A stretch of 64,000 nt of DNA from Magnetofaba australis IT-1 (GTDB lineage: Bacteria > Pseudomonadota > Magnetococcia > Magnetococcales > Magnetococcaceae). The translations under genes were made by a program, and so were the position numbers. The notes under the pieces were generated by a model, which saw only the letters and a list, made by a program, of their open reading frames with translations, searched no databases and was not told where the DNA came from. Where the stretch lies: positions 186,001-250,000 of the forward strand of contig NZ_LVJN01000018.1 in NCBI RefSeq assembly GCF_002109495.1. Reading direction: 5' to 3'. The stretch's first letter is position 1, and each line of letters starts with the position of its first letter. Below, piece after piece: positions 47,041 through 56,121 of this stretch.

Positions 47041-50000
47041 ATGATGAATTCTTCGAACATCTCGCAATTTCAAAACCACAGAAATGACGGCGGCATCGCT
47101 CTGAAGAAGCATATTCTGCGTCCGTTAGCGCTGGCTTTCGCGCTACTGACCGCTGTGGTGATCGGCGGCAGCTACCTCTATTTCGAGCATGCCTTTTCAC
47201 GAGACCTGAGCAACAAGCGCCTGGAGATCGACCGGTTTTTTAAAATGGCGCTGAATCTGCGCGCACAGAAACTCGGCGCCACTCTCACAGCCATTGCGCA
47301 CAACCCCGATATCCTGGCGACGTGGCGTCACTCAAATCGACAGGCCCTCATCGCCAAAGCATTGCCCCAGTTTCGTGATCTGCGTGAGAAAAGCCGCATC
47401 ACCCACTTCTATTTTCACCGCACGGACAAAGTCAATTTTGCCCGCGTGCATCAGCCTGGGCGGTTTGGCGACGCCATTACCCGCACCACCATGCGCAACG
47501 CCACGCCTCATGGCGGCGTCAGTTCTGGCGCGGAACTGGGGCCGCTGGGCACCTTTACGCTACGCGCGGTTGTTCCGGTCCATCATGACGGCGAGTTTTT
47601 GGGCTATCTGGAGTTGGGTGAAGAGATCGACGATGTGACGCGCCAGATCAGTCAACTCTTCAATGTAGACGTGATGCTGCTGCTGCATAAGCACGACCTG
47701 AGCGAGAAGGGGTGGCGTAAGGGGATGCGCATGTTGGGGCGGGCGCCGCTTTGGGATCAGTTTGCCAATACAGTTGTGAGTTCGGCGACTCTGGACATCA
47801 CGCCGGAGCCACTCTACGCCATGCTCGACGAGATGAACCGATCCCATGCCCGCGCCATGCTGGATCTCTCCTGGCAGGGGCAGCAATTCAAAGCGGTTGG
47901 AATTCCCGTCTATGATGTGGCGGATAATGAAGTCGGCCACTTTGTGGCGCTGTTGGATGTGAGCGCCGCCACGAGCGATATGCTCCGCTATATGGCGTTG
48001 GCCACGCTTATCAGCGTCTTCCTGTTCAGCATTCTGTTTTCCCTGTTCCTGCGCATCACCAGCCGTACAGAGCTGGGGATTCGAAAGATCCATAATGATC
48101 TGGCTTCCGCCCACTTCTATAATAACCTGATTTTGGAAACCGTCGGCGATGGCATCTACGGAATGGATCCGTCTGGCAGAATCACCTTCGTGAACTCTGC
48201 TGGCGCCAAATTGATTGGCTTTAGCGAGCAGGAGCTGTTGGGTCGCAACCAGCATGAGGTGATGCACCACCATCGCATTGATGGCTCCGAGTTTCCCGAG
48301 TGCGAATGTCCGATCCATCAAGCGCTGCATCAGGGCCAGTTAATCAAGCGCGGCGATGACTTCTTCTGGCGCAAGAGCGGTGAAGCTTTTCCCGTCGAGT
48401 ATGTGGCCACGCCCTTGATCAGCGAAGGAAGGATTCTGGGCGGGGTGGTGGCGTTTCGCGACATCACCGAACGTAAGCGGCACGAGTCAGCCTTGCAGGA
48501 GGCGAAGTTTCGCGCCGAGTCGGCCAATCTCGCCAAGTCGGAATTTCTCGCCACCATGAGCCATGAAATTCGCACCCCCATGAACGCCATTGTGGGCATG
48601 TGCGAGCTGCTGGAGGAGACGGGGCTGAGTTCCGATCAACGCACCTATGTGCGTACGCTCTCCAATGCGGGAGAGATCCTGCTGGCTTTGATCAACGATA
48701 TTTTGGATCTGTCTAAAATCGAAGCCGGTGAACTGGAGTTGGATTATGGCGCTTTTCAACTCTGTTCGGTGGTGGAAACCACCGCGGTGGTGATGGCGAT
48801 TCGCGCCTATCAAGCAGGGCTTGAGCTCAATGTGAGCCTCTCTCCCGAGCTGCCTGTCCTGGTTCATGGGGACTCCAGCCGTTTGCGTCAGATTTTGATC
48901 AATCTGTTGGGCAATGCGATCAAATTCACTGAGCAGGGCCATGTGACGTTGCGCGCCGAGCCGGACTCCGGCGGCGCGTCGGACGTCTTTCAATTCACCG
49001 TCAGCGATACCGGCGTCGGGATTGCGCCGGACAAACAGAGCACGATTTTCGACACCTTTACCCAAGCGGACTCTTCGGTGACGCGGCGCTATGGCGGCAC
49101 TGGACTGGGGTTGGCGATCTGCAAGCGTCTGGTTAACGCCATGGGGGGGCGTATTTGGGTGGAAAGCCAGGAGGGGGTTGGCAGCGCATTTTACTTTACC
49201 GTGCGGCTAACCCCGCTGCAGGAGTCGGATCAACAAGCGCCTAACATGCAGGATTTAACCGGGGTGAAGATCCTGGCTGTGGATGATAACCCGGTCAACT
49301 TGGCGATTCTGGAGGAGGGGTTGGCCTATTTGGGGGCTGAAGTGTCGGTCTGTTCCGGCGGTGAAGAGGGGCTTGATGCGCTTGATGAGATCGCTCAAGA
49401 GGGCGAGCGTTATGACATGATGCTGGTGGATTGTCGCATGCCCTTCTGCAGTGGGTTTGATGTGGTCAAGCATCTGCGCGGTTTGGACGCCATAGCGGAT
49501 ATGCCGGTGATCATGCTGAGTTCCGACCACAGCCGCCAGACCAGTGACAAAGCGCTAAGCGAAGGGATTGGTTACTTGACCAAACCCATCAAACGGGCGG
49601 ATCTCTCCTGGAGCATCGGCGAGAGGCTCGGATTGAGCGCCTCTCTTGCACACCACTCACATGGTGAGGACAAGGAGCCTGCTGAGTCGGATTTGAGTTC
49701 CAAGGCGCTTGCGGAGGCGTCGCTGGAGCAAGCGGACGGGTTGAAGTTGCTTTTGGTGGAGGACTCCCCGGATAATCGCTTGTTGATTCGCGCTTTTCTC
49801 AAAGGGACAGGACACCAGGTGGTAGAGGCCATTGATGGTGTGGAAGGGGTGCGGATGTTCCAGCAGGGGCGTTTTGATCTGGTGTTGATGGATCTGCAGA
49901 TGCCGCAGATGGATGGATTGACCGCCACCCAGGAGATCCGCCTATGGGAAGCGCAGAATGGTCGCGAGCGCACGCCTGTCGTGGCGCTGACAGCCCATGC

Positions 50001-50160
50001 CGTGGTGGATATGCTACAGAGCGCCGAGGAGGTTGGGTGCGACGGTTTTATGACCAAGCCCATAAAAAAACGGCAATTACTGAAATTGTTGTCGTCTGCG
50101 GATAGCCTGACACAGATTGAATCGTTCTCCGATTGCGGGCAGAGTGTTGATGAATCGTAG
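47041..50160 (+). CDS. hybrid sensor histidine kinase with two receiver domains
   Basis: A 1039-residue membrane sensor. TM1 (about 26-47) and TM2 (about 315-338) enclose a roughly 265-residue periplasmic Cache-like sensor with the segment FYFHRTDKVNFARVHQPGRF, then GAELGPLGTFTLR. A PAS domain (about 362-478), a HisKA dimerisation domain with H-box ATMSHEIRTPMNAIVG (His508), a HATPase (NAIKFTEQGH, DTGVGIAPD, RYGGTGLGLAI) and two receivers (LAVDDNPVN...MMLVDCRMP and LLVEDSPDN...LVLMDLQMP) follow. No Hpt domain is present. The sensed signal and output are unknown. There is no clear ribosome binding site; start 47041 is the first of two ATGs. It stands alone. Confidence 0.93.
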   Translation: MMNSSNISQFQNHRNDGGIALKKHILRPLALAFALLTAVVIGGSYLYFEHAFSRDLSNKRLEIDRFFKMALNLRAQKLGATLTAIAHNPDILATWRHSNRQALIAKALPQFRDLREKSRITHFYFHRTDKVNFARVHQPGRFGDAITRTTMRNATPHGGVSSGAELGPLGTFTLRAVVPVHHDGEFLGYLELGEEIDDVTRQISQLFNVDVMLLLHKHDLSEKGWRKGMRMLGRAPLWDQFANTVVSSATLDITPEPLYAMLDEMNRSHARAMLDLSWQGQQFKAVGIPVYDVADNEVGHFVALLDVSAATSDMLRYMALATLISVFLFSILFSLFLRITSRTELGIRKIHNDLASAHFYNNLILETVGDGIYGMDPSGRITFVNSAGAKLIGFSEQELLGRNQHEVMHHHRIDGSEFPECECPIHQALHQGQLIKRGDDFFWRKSGEAFPVEYVATPLISEGRILGGVVAFRDITERKRHESALQEAKFRAESANLAKSEFLATMSHEIRTPMNAIVGMCELLEETGLSSDQRTYVRTLSNAGEILLALINDILDLSKIEAGELELDYGAFQLCSVVETTAVVMAIRAYQAGLELNVSLSPELPVLVHGDSSRLRQILINLLGNAIKFTEQGHVTLRAEPDSGGASDVFQFTVSDTGVGIAPDKQSTIFDTFTQADSSVTRRYGGTGLGLAICKRLVNAMGGRIWVESQEGVGSAFYFTVRLTPLQESDQQAPNMQDLTGVKILAVDDNPVNLAILEEGLAYLGAEVSVCSGGEEGLDALDEIAQEGERYDMMLVDCRMPFCSGFDVVKHLRGLDAIADMPVIMLSSDHSRQTSDKALSEGIGYLTKPIKRADLSWSIGERLGLSASLAHHSHGEDKEPAESDLSSKALAEASLEQADGLKLLLVEDSPDNRLLIRAFLKGTGHQVVEAIDGVEGVRMFQQGRFDLVLMDLQMPQMDGLTATQEIRLWEAQNGRERTPVVALTAHAVVDMLQSAEEVGCDGFMTKPIKKRQLLKLLSSADSLTQIESFSDCGQSVDES

Positions 50161-50358
50161 AGAGTAGTCGTTTTCACTTGGCGTGTGGTCAGGAGTGGCG
50201 GCCCCAGAAGGTTCCACCCCGTTTTGACTGTTTCTGTGGCGCAAATCTGTTCTTCGTATTGAGTCGCTGTCTCGATTTTGCCCTAAGCGCTGGGCATTGT
50301 TGGGAGTGCAATACCCTATTTTCTCAATGATTTCTTTTGTTGTTACAGGGGGAGAGCA

Positions 50359-51735
50359 ATGTCTTATGAGCGCAGGTTCTGGACGATGGCGATCGTGTTG
50401 GCGCTCACCGGGTATGGGGTGATGGAGGAGGTCTGGAGCGCGCCGTCTCAATCTATGCGCGACGCTGGCCTGGCTGCGCGCCAGGGTGCGCAGAGCGAGC
50501 GCATTTTCACTGCCAGAGTGGATCTCTTACATTCCGTTGGGGAAGTCGTCGAAGCGCTGTCTCCGGCTGCGCAAAAAGAGCGTTTGCCCGTGATTCAGGG
50601 GACGCCAGCGCCAAAGCGTCCCCATGGCGCAGAGGTCTATGTGGTGAGCGGCTATGAAGCCAAGGGAGAGCGGCGTGGCGACGTTGAGGTGGAGGTGGTT
50701 GTCGATCGTCCGGGGAAGGATGTCGTGCTGCTGTTGAGTTCTTATGACAAAATCACTTGGCGGGTCTCGCCTTCCGCGCACACGCGCCTGAAATATATTG
50801 TTTTGTCCGGGTATTATGAAAGCCCCGTGTTCTCATCGACTCAAACGCCGCTGTATGGCGCCAAAGCGGGTTTTGCGTATCAGGAAGAGGGAAGGCGATT
50901 CACCAAACTGCTGCGCTGGATGAAACAGAATTTGAATGTTACCGCGTTGGACGGTTTTTTCGGCGCCTATGGTTTGCCTGGAGAAATTGTGCTGAATCGG
51001 TCTGACAAACGGCCGCAGTGGTCGCTGAACTGGCCTCCTGTGAAGCGCAGCGAGCAGGAGTTGATCTTTTCACTGCCAACGCGCAAGGGCGCGCTAGCGC
51101 TGTATGATTTGAATGGTCCGTTGGAGACGCCGGAGGATGCGGTGATGTCGCCTCACTCCCGCGCGTTGAGCCCCGATGGCGAGCGTGAGTATCGTATCGC
51201 CAGGAACGGCGTACAGGTGATTGACCAGCGTTTGCAAGGCAGTACCGAGACGTTTGATATTCCGGCCAATTTTGTGCGCTTCTCGTGGCCGATTGGAATC
51301 GCCTACGATACGCATCAGGACATTGTCTCCATCGTGAGTTTTGGTGGTGATGGAGCATTCTATCGGTTTGATGCCAAACGGGAAAAGTGGCTGGATTTCC
51401 GAACTTTTGGCGGTGTTGATCTGCAACTTCTGGCGTTTGATCCGGTGGATAAACAGTATGTTGGCGTCACGTCGTTCGGCCGCAATACACTGCTGTTTAT
51501 TGACCAAAAGGGGGCGCCGCAAGAGCGGCGCGAACTCTTGCGCGCGCTGCCGGGGTTCAGTCGCATCGTGGGGCGTGACTCCTCCAGCCGGGAGCGGAAT
51601 CTGGTGGTTGCGCCGCAGGGGCGCTATGTGGCCATCGCTGCGCTCGATAGCCAACATCGTGTCGGCCATATTTGGCTCTATGACAAGGTCAAGCGCAGCG
51701 GTCAGTTGACCTATGCACGCCAAGACGCCATGTGA
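50359..51735 (+). CDS. secreted hypothetical protein, possible beta-propeller (458 aa)
   Basis: A 458-residue protein. An N-terminal hydrophobic segment (MAIVLALTGYGVMEEVWSA) looks like a signal peptide. The middle (about 90-190) resembles a beta-sandwich (AEVYVVSGYEAKGERRGDVE, then VVLLLSSYDKITW). The second half (about 240-458) has repeated blade-like strands such as YRFDAKREKWLDFRTF and GRYVAIAALDS, suggesting WD40/YVTN-type blades. I do not recognise the family. A strong GGGGGAGAG precedes the ATG. It may be a periplasmic partner of the preceding sensor kinase; the 198-nt gap leaves this open. Confidence 0.75.
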   Translation: MSYERRFWTMAIVLALTGYGVMEEVWSAPSQSMRDAGLAARQGAQSERIFTARVDLLHSVGEVVEALSPAAQKERLPVIQGTPAPKRPHGAEVYVVSGYEAKGERRGDVEVEVVVDRPGKDVVLLLSSYDKITWRVSPSAHTRLKYIVLSGYYESPVFSSTQTPLYGAKAGFAYQEEGRRFTKLLRWMKQNLNVTALDGFFGAYGLPGEIVLNRSDKRPQWSLNWPPVKRSEQELIFSLPTRKGALALYDLNGPLETPEDAVMSPHSRALSPDGEREYRIARNGVQVIDQRLQGSTETFDIPANFVRFSWPIGIAYDTHQDIVSIVSFGGDGAFYRFDAKREKWLDFRTFGGVDLQLLAFDPVDKQYVGVTSFGRNTLLFIDQKGAPQERRELLRALPGFSRIVGRDSSSRERNLVVAPQGRYVAIAALDSQHRVGHIWLYDKVKRSGQLTYARQDAM

Positions 51736-51824
51736 AGAGACGCTCCGGATCTGTCGCCAGAGCGCTTTTCAGCGGGATAAAGCGGTGGTTGTGTGGGAGA
51801 AAGAGGCGTGTTTCGAAAGGAAAA

Positions 51825-51911
51825 TGGTGCCCGAGGCCGGGGTCGAACCGGCACGACGTTACCGTCAACAGATTTTAAGTCTGTAGTGTCTACCAATTCC
51901 ACCACTCGGGC
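51825..51911 (-). tRNA. tRNA-Leu (anticodon TAA)
   Basis: An 87-nt class II tRNA with encoded CCA (51825-51827). The acceptor GCCCGAG pairs with CTCGGGC; the anticodon stem-loop ACAGA-CTTAAAA-TCTGT gives TAA; a long variable arm (TGACGGTAACGTC) and a T-arm GCCGG-TTCGACC-CCGGC follow. Confidence 0.97.
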
Positions 51912-52021
51912 ACGCCATGTGTGTTACCATTGCTGATCCCAATGGTCAAGCTGCGGCAAGCCGATCAAGTGTTTGACCGCCACTTGCGTTGTTTCAGATT
52001 CACGCCAATACGAGCATCGCC

Positions 52022-53224
52022 ATGTCGCCGAAATCGCCATCAGACTCCTGGGGTCCCGCCACTCGCGCGCTGCATACCGGTCAGCGGCGCAGCGCCGAGG
52101 GGGAGAACAGCATCGCGCTCTATCTCACCTCCAGCTTCGCGTTTGAAAGCCCGGAGCAAGCGCGCGCCCGCTTTGCCGACGAGGAGCCGGGCAACATCTA
52201 CAGCCGCTTCACCAACCCCAATCTGAGCGCCTTTGAAGAGCGCATGGCGGCGCTGGAGGGGGGCGAGGATGCGGTCTCCTTCGCCTCCGGCATGGCTGCT
52301 ATCAGCTCCACCTTTTTGGCGCTGCTCAGTGCGGGCGATCACATCGTGTTGAGCCGTTCGGTGTTTGGCTCCATCGCCAATGTGGCGCGGGACGTGTTGC
52401 CGCGCATGGGCATTGAGGTGGATCTGGTTTCGTTGTCGGATCTGGAGGCCTGGCGCGCGGCGATCAAGCCCAATACCAAAATGCTGTTCATGGAGACCCC
52501 GGCCAACCCCACGTTGGAGATGGGGGATATCGCCGCGTTGGCGCAGTTGGCCCATGACAACGGCGCCATTCTGGCGGTGGACAATGTGTTCGCCACGCCG
52601 GTGATGCAGCAACCGCTGGCCTTGGGCGCCGATTTGACTGTGCATTCGGCGACCAAATATCTCGATGGTCAGGGCCGGGTGCTGGGCGGCGCGGTGGTGG
52701 GACGCAAGGATCTGGTTCGTGGTCCCATCTACAGCTATCTGCGCAACTGCGGGCCGACGCTCTCGCCGTTCAACGCCTGGGTTCTGCACAAGGGGCTGGA
52801 GACTTTGGCGTTACGGATGGAGCGGCACAATCACAGCGCGTTGCAGATCGCCCAAGCATTGGATTGTCATGCGCTGCTGAGCGGCGGCAAGGTGCGTTAT
52901 CCCGGCTTGCCCAGCCATGCGCAGCATGAGCTAGCCAAGCGCCAGATGCAGGGCTTTGGCGGCCTGCTGTGTCTGGAGTTGGGGGATCGGGAGCGGGCGT
53001 ATCGCTTTCTCAATGCGCTGACCATTGCGCAGATCACCGCCAATCTGGGCGATAGCCGCACGTTGGCGACGCATCCGGCCACCACCACCCACGCCAAATG
53101 GAAAGAGGAGGCGCGGCAGGCGGCGGGGATTACCCAGGGCTTGGTGCGTCTGTCCATTGGTTTGGAGGATGTGGCGGATCTGCAAGCGGACTTCGAGCAG
53201 GCGCTGGAGGCGATGGCGGGCTAG
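52022..53224 (+). CDS. metZ: O-succinylhomoserine sulfhydrylase
   Basis: A 400-residue PLP enzyme of the Cys/Met metabolism family. TRALHTGQRRSAEGENSIAL is the N-terminal start, NIYSRFTNPNLSAFEERMAA and FASGMAAISSTFLALL bind cofactor, and the PLP Lys is in VHSATKYLDGQGRVLGGA. GQGRVLGG together with LRNCGPTLSPFNAWVL is characteristic of MetZ, which makes homocysteine directly with sulfide. ATG 52022 replaces a TTG-initiated frame at 51989. Transcribed away from tRNA-Leu. No other met gene is near. Confidence 0.9.
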   Translation: MSPKSPSDSWGPATRALHTGQRRSAEGENSIALYLTSSFAFESPEQARARFADEEPGNIYSRFTNPNLSAFEERMAALEGGEDAVSFASGMAAISSTFLALLSAGDHIVLSRSVFGSIANVARDVLPRMGIEVDLVSLSDLEAWRAAIKPNTKMLFMETPANPTLEMGDIAALAQLAHDNGAILAVDNVFATPVMQQPLALGADLTVHSATKYLDGQGRVLGGAVVGRKDLVRGPIYSYLRNCGPTLSPFNAWVLHKGLETLALRMERHNHSALQIAQALDCHALLSGGKVRYPGLPSHAQHELAKRQMQGFGGLLCLELGDRERAYRFLNALTIAQITANLGDSRTLATHPATTTHAKWKEEARQAAGITQGLVRLSIGLEDVADLQADFEQALEAMAG

Positions 53225-53648
53225 AAGTCTCCAATGCGCCGCCGACTGGTTGGCGGCGGGGTGATTCGGGCCATCCATCCCCGTCGGCCCCCTCACCCTG
53301 CGGGCTCGCTGCGCGAGTCCGATTTGGCAATCCTGCCAAATCGTCTGAGGGCCGCTGCCCCCAGCGGCCCTAGGCGAAGCCGTATCAACAAATCAGTGGC
53401 GGCGCCCACGGTGTCTCTTTGGCCGTTGCCGTTTCCCCATTGAACAGAGGTTGTGCCAGTCGACGTGGCGGGCGAAGCTGGGAGCAACAAGCCCGCAACA
53501 GGGCAAACGGGGAAACGACAGTGAGCAGGCCCCAAAGGGGCCGTCGTCCGCAGGACGGCGAATGCAGTCCAACGTAGCGCAGGGAAAGTCAAAAGTGTTT
53601 GCGGAAGGAAGCTGAATTCTCAAGGGTCCCCCCAGCACACACGCTTGC
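53225..53648. repeat. 424-bp intergenic region made of hairpin repeats
   Basis: No gene is recognised. It begins with GCCGCCGAC-TG-GTTGGCGGC-GGGG (53238-53261), nearly identical to 23090-23113. Further stems: CGATTTGGCA/TGCCAAATCG (53320-53329, 53334-53343), AGGGCCGCTG/CAGCGGCCCT (53348-53357, 53362-53371), GGCCCC/GGGGCC with loop AAA (53528-53542), and CGTCC/GGACG with loop GCA (53545-53557). CGTTTCCCC and GGGGAAACG enclose a larger loop between about 53430 and 53517. The region separates the convergent metZ and flavin-binding protein genes. Confidence 0.75.
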
Positions 53649-54248
53649 TCAGAGTGCGCCCCGAAGTTTGGCTTCCAGTTCGGCGATTCTGGCGTCCCGC
53701 TCCTGAATGGCGCGTTCCACATCTACGTGTTCATATCGTCTTGGGATATGCTTGGGACAATTGATATCCCAGGCGGACACGTCAAACAGAATCACCTGTT
53801 CAGCGCGCGCCTGGTAATCTTGCGGCATCAGCTCTTGGATAAGCAGTTGATCCCCCTCCACAACCTGCGCCTCGCCCCAAAGTTTCACCCGTTGGCCCTT
53901 GGCGTAGTCGATGAGGAGGATGTGCGCTTTGGGGTTGTCAACCAGATTGCCCTGGGTGATGAACTGCTTATTGCCTTTGAAATCGACGAATCCCAGCCGT
54001 GTTGGGCTGATTATGCGAAGAAATCCGGGCGGGCCGCCCCGATGCTGGATGTAAGGCGCGCCTTCGCTGGAAACGGTGGCGAGAAAAAAACTTCTCTGCG
54101 CCGCGATGAAAGCCGCCAATTCGTCGCTGATGCTCTGACTCCAGCCTTTTGTCTCCTCCATGTGGCGGTAGGCGTCGCGCGAGTGTTTGCGCTGCTGGAT
54201 CGCTTTTACGCTGGGGGTGAAGGCGATGTCTGACGGTCGTGTGTTCAT
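53649..54248 (-). CDS. pyridoxamine 5'-phosphate oxidase-family flavin-binding protein
   Basis: A 199-residue split-barrel protein. The FMN-binding pattern is FFLATVSSEGAPYIQHRGGP, then IISPTRLGFVDFKGNKQFIT, NLVDNPKAHILLID and RVKLWGEAQVVE. It matches the COG3576-type flavin-nucleotide-binding group rather than true PdxH. The C-terminus (about 170-199) is a short coiled coil. ATG 54248 follows CAGGAGA. It lies on the same strand downstream of the AhpD-like gene with a 191-nt gap; a detoxification role is inference. Confidence 0.82.
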   Translation of the reverse strand: MNTRPSDIAFTPSVKAIQQRKHSRDAYRHMEETKGWSQSISDELAAFIAAQRSFFLATVSSEGAPYIQHRGGPPGFLRIISPTRLGFVDFKGNKQFITQGNLVDNPKAHILLIDYAKGQRVKLWGEAQVVEGDQLLIQELMPQDYQARAEQVILFDVSAWDINCPKHIPRRYEHVDVERAIQERDARIAELEAKLRGAL

Positions 54249-54398
54249 TGCGCTGTTCTCCTGAAGAGTTGGCGCCGGAGAGACGTTGAAACGGTGCGAC
54301 ATCACCTGGGGCAGAGTCCCCTGGGCGGGCCTGTAACAACAGAGGCGCTTGTGCGGGGAACTCAGCGAGTCCCACTAACGTGATAAGGCTGCAGGCGG

Positions 54399-54425
54399 GA
54401 TCCCCGACGCAGCGCATCGGGGATC
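54399..54425. terminator. hairpin after the AhpD-like gene
   Basis: GATCCCCGA (54399-54407) and TCGGGGATC (54417-54425) with a 9-nt loop, 14 nt beyond the stop of the minus-strand AhpD-like gene; no T-run follows. Confidence 0.45.
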
Positions 54426-54439
54426 GCTCTTGTTGCGCC

Positions 54440-54988
54440 TCAGGCCGCCAGCTCCCGCACCTGAGGAAAGTCGATTGCGGTTCCCAGCGCCGAGTTGACG
54501 TAGTTGGTCAGTGTGTTCAGCGCCACGTGGACAACGATTTCCACAATCTCCGCATCGCTGTAGCCCGCCGCTTTCACATTCTGCACGGCGCTACTGGCGA
54601 CATGGCCCCGGCTTTGGGCGATGTCGGCGGCAAAGCGCACGGCTGCTTCCGCCTTGGCGTCGCTGGAGAAGCCTTTACGATTCGCCTCCATCTCCTCATC
54701 GCTCAGATGGGCGATGTTGCTGCCCAAATAGCAGTGGGCGGCCAGGCAGTAGCCACAGCCGTTGACTTGCGCCACGGCCAGCGCAATGCGTTCGTGGGTG
54801 GCCGCTTCAAGGGCGCCCGTTTCCAGGGCCGCGAGCAGTCCGAGATAACCTTGCAGGGCCGCCGGACTGTTGGCGACGATGCGAAACAGATTGGGGACGA
54901 CGCCCAGCTTCTGTTGCACCGCTTGCAGCAAGTTTTGCGACCCATGAGGGGCTTGTTGGATCGATTCGGGCGTAGGAATGTGAGACAT
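54440..54988 (-). CDS. AhpD-like carboxymuconolactone decarboxylase-family protein
   Basis: A 182-residue helical protein of the CMD/AhpD superfamily. The redox motif is NGCGYCLAAHC, with Cys78-x-x-Cys81 and His85, as in peroxidase-active AhpD homologues. SPAALQGYLGLLAALE and the helical C-terminus (EIVEIVVHVALNTLTNYVNS) are typical. Likely an alkylhydroperoxidase-type antioxidant. AGAGAGGATC precedes the ATG. It is divergently transcribed from a LysR gene across 132 nt, so regulation by that LysR is likely. Confidence 0.9.
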   Translation of the reverse strand: MSHIPTPESIQQAPHGSQNLLQAVQQKLGVVPNLFRIVANSPAALQGYLGLLAALETGALEAATHERIALAVAQVNGCGYCLAAHCYLGSNIAHLSDEEMEANRKGFSSDAKAEAAVRFAADIAQSRGHVASSAVQNVKAAGYSDAEIVEIVVHVALNTLTNYVNSALGTAIDFPQVRELAA

Positions 54989-55048
54989 GGTTTGATCCTC
55001 TCTCTAGTCGCCAGCAGGATTGCTTGCGTCGATGGAGGAACAGTAGTG

Positions 55049-55070
55049 TATTCAGAAAATCAAATGAATA
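55049..55070. promoter_or_regulatory. candidate LysR operator
   Basis: TATTCA-N10-TGAATA, a perfect interrupted palindrome in the divergent AhpD-LysR intergenic region. Half-site spacing fits LysR-type boxes with a T-N11-A core. Confidence 0.5.
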
Positions 55071-55120
55071 TGGTTAAATTGTAATTCACTATTTCACATT
55101 CCAAAATAAACAGGACGGTT

Positions 55121-56014
55121 ATGGATCGCTTTCGCGCGTTGGAGGTGTTTGTCGCTGTGGCTGAGGCGGGCTCACTGATTGGCGCGGCAAAAGCCCTCTC
55201 CATCAGCGCGCCGTCGGTGACGCGCATCCTGGGCGAGCTGGAGTCGGATCTGGATGTGCTGCTGTTTCACCGCTCCACCCGGGCGACAACTCTCACGGAC
55301 CCCGGGCGCGCATTTCTGACCGATGCGCGACGCATTCTGGACGATTTTCACATCTCCCGCGATGCGGCGCGCGGCGCGCATCGCGCGCCAAAAGGGGTGC
55401 TGCGGCTTACGGCGCCGACCTTGTTTGGTCAACTTTATGTTTCGCCGGTTTTGCTGGGTTTCCTGGATCGCTACCCGGAAATGGAGGCGGAGGCGATCTA
55501 CCTGGATCGGATTGTGAATCTGATCGACGAAGGGTTCGATCTGGCGGTGCGGATTGGCGCTTTGCCTGAGACGAATCTGATGGCCATACGGGTTGGCGCG
55601 GTGCGACGGGTGTTGTGCGCGGCAGAGGCGTACCTGTCCCATGCTGGAATCCCGCAAACACTTGAAGCGCTGGCCGAACATCGCATTATCGCCGCCCGGC
55701 CTGTTGCGTCCACCAATGCGTGGCGGTTTGCTGGAGGAGAAAGCGTGCGTGTTACGCCACGCGTCTCTTTTTCCACCATCCCCGCCGCCATCGACGCCGC
55801 CAAATCCGGTTGGGGGGTTACCCAGGCGCTCTCTTATCAAATTGGGCCGGAGGTGGATGCGGGAAGTCTGAAAATCGTGCTCGGCGACTATGAGCCAGAG
55901 CCGATGCCGGTGCACATTGTTCACCCCGAAGGGCGGCATGTCTCCGCCAAAGTGCGCGCATTCATTGATATGGCAGTGGAGAGTCTGCGCGCCAATCCGC
56001 TTCTCAAAATCTAA
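55121..56014 (+). CDS. LysR-family transcriptional regulator
   Basis: A 297-residue regulator. The winged HTH is residues 1-62 (MDRFRALEVFVAVAEAGSLI, then AAKALSISAPSVTRILGELE); the periplasmic-binding-like effector domain (about 88-290) begins GVLRLTAPTLFGQLYV. The sequence resembles the CrgA/DsdC-like small-molecule subgroup that often controls adjacent divergent redox genes. AGGACGG lies before the ATG. The effector is unknown. It is likely to regulate the AhpD-like gene and itself through the palindrome at 55049. Confidence 0.93.
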   Translation: MDRFRALEVFVAVAEAGSLIGAAKALSISAPSVTRILGELESDLDVLLFHRSTRATTLTDPGRAFLTDARRILDDFHISRDAARGAHRAPKGVLRLTAPTLFGQLYVSPVLLGFLDRYPEMEAEAIYLDRIVNLIDEGFDLAVRIGALPETNLMAIRVGAVRRVLCAAEAYLSHAGIPQTLEALAEHRIIAARPVASTNAWRFAGGESVRVTPRVSFSTIPAAIDAAKSGWGVTQALSYQIGPEVDAGSLKIVLGDYEPEPMPVHIVHPEGRHVSAKVRAFIDMAVESLRANPLLKI

Positions 56015-56028
56015 TGGGCGTGGGCGCT

Positions 56029-56069
56029 GGGGCCGCAGGCCCCGCCACCCGCCACCGATCAGTGGCGGG
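56029..56069. repeat. hairpin pair between LysR and DJ-1 genes
   Basis: GGGGCC/GGCCCC with loop GCA (56029-56043) and CCCGCCAC/GTGGCGGG with loop CGATCA (56048-56069). It sits in the convergent gap and may also act as a terminator for both genes. Confidence 0.65.
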
Positions 56070-56121
56070 CAATAGTCATCCCTGGATCAAACGCTTTCCC
56101 GCAAACACGTTAGAGAGTGGA

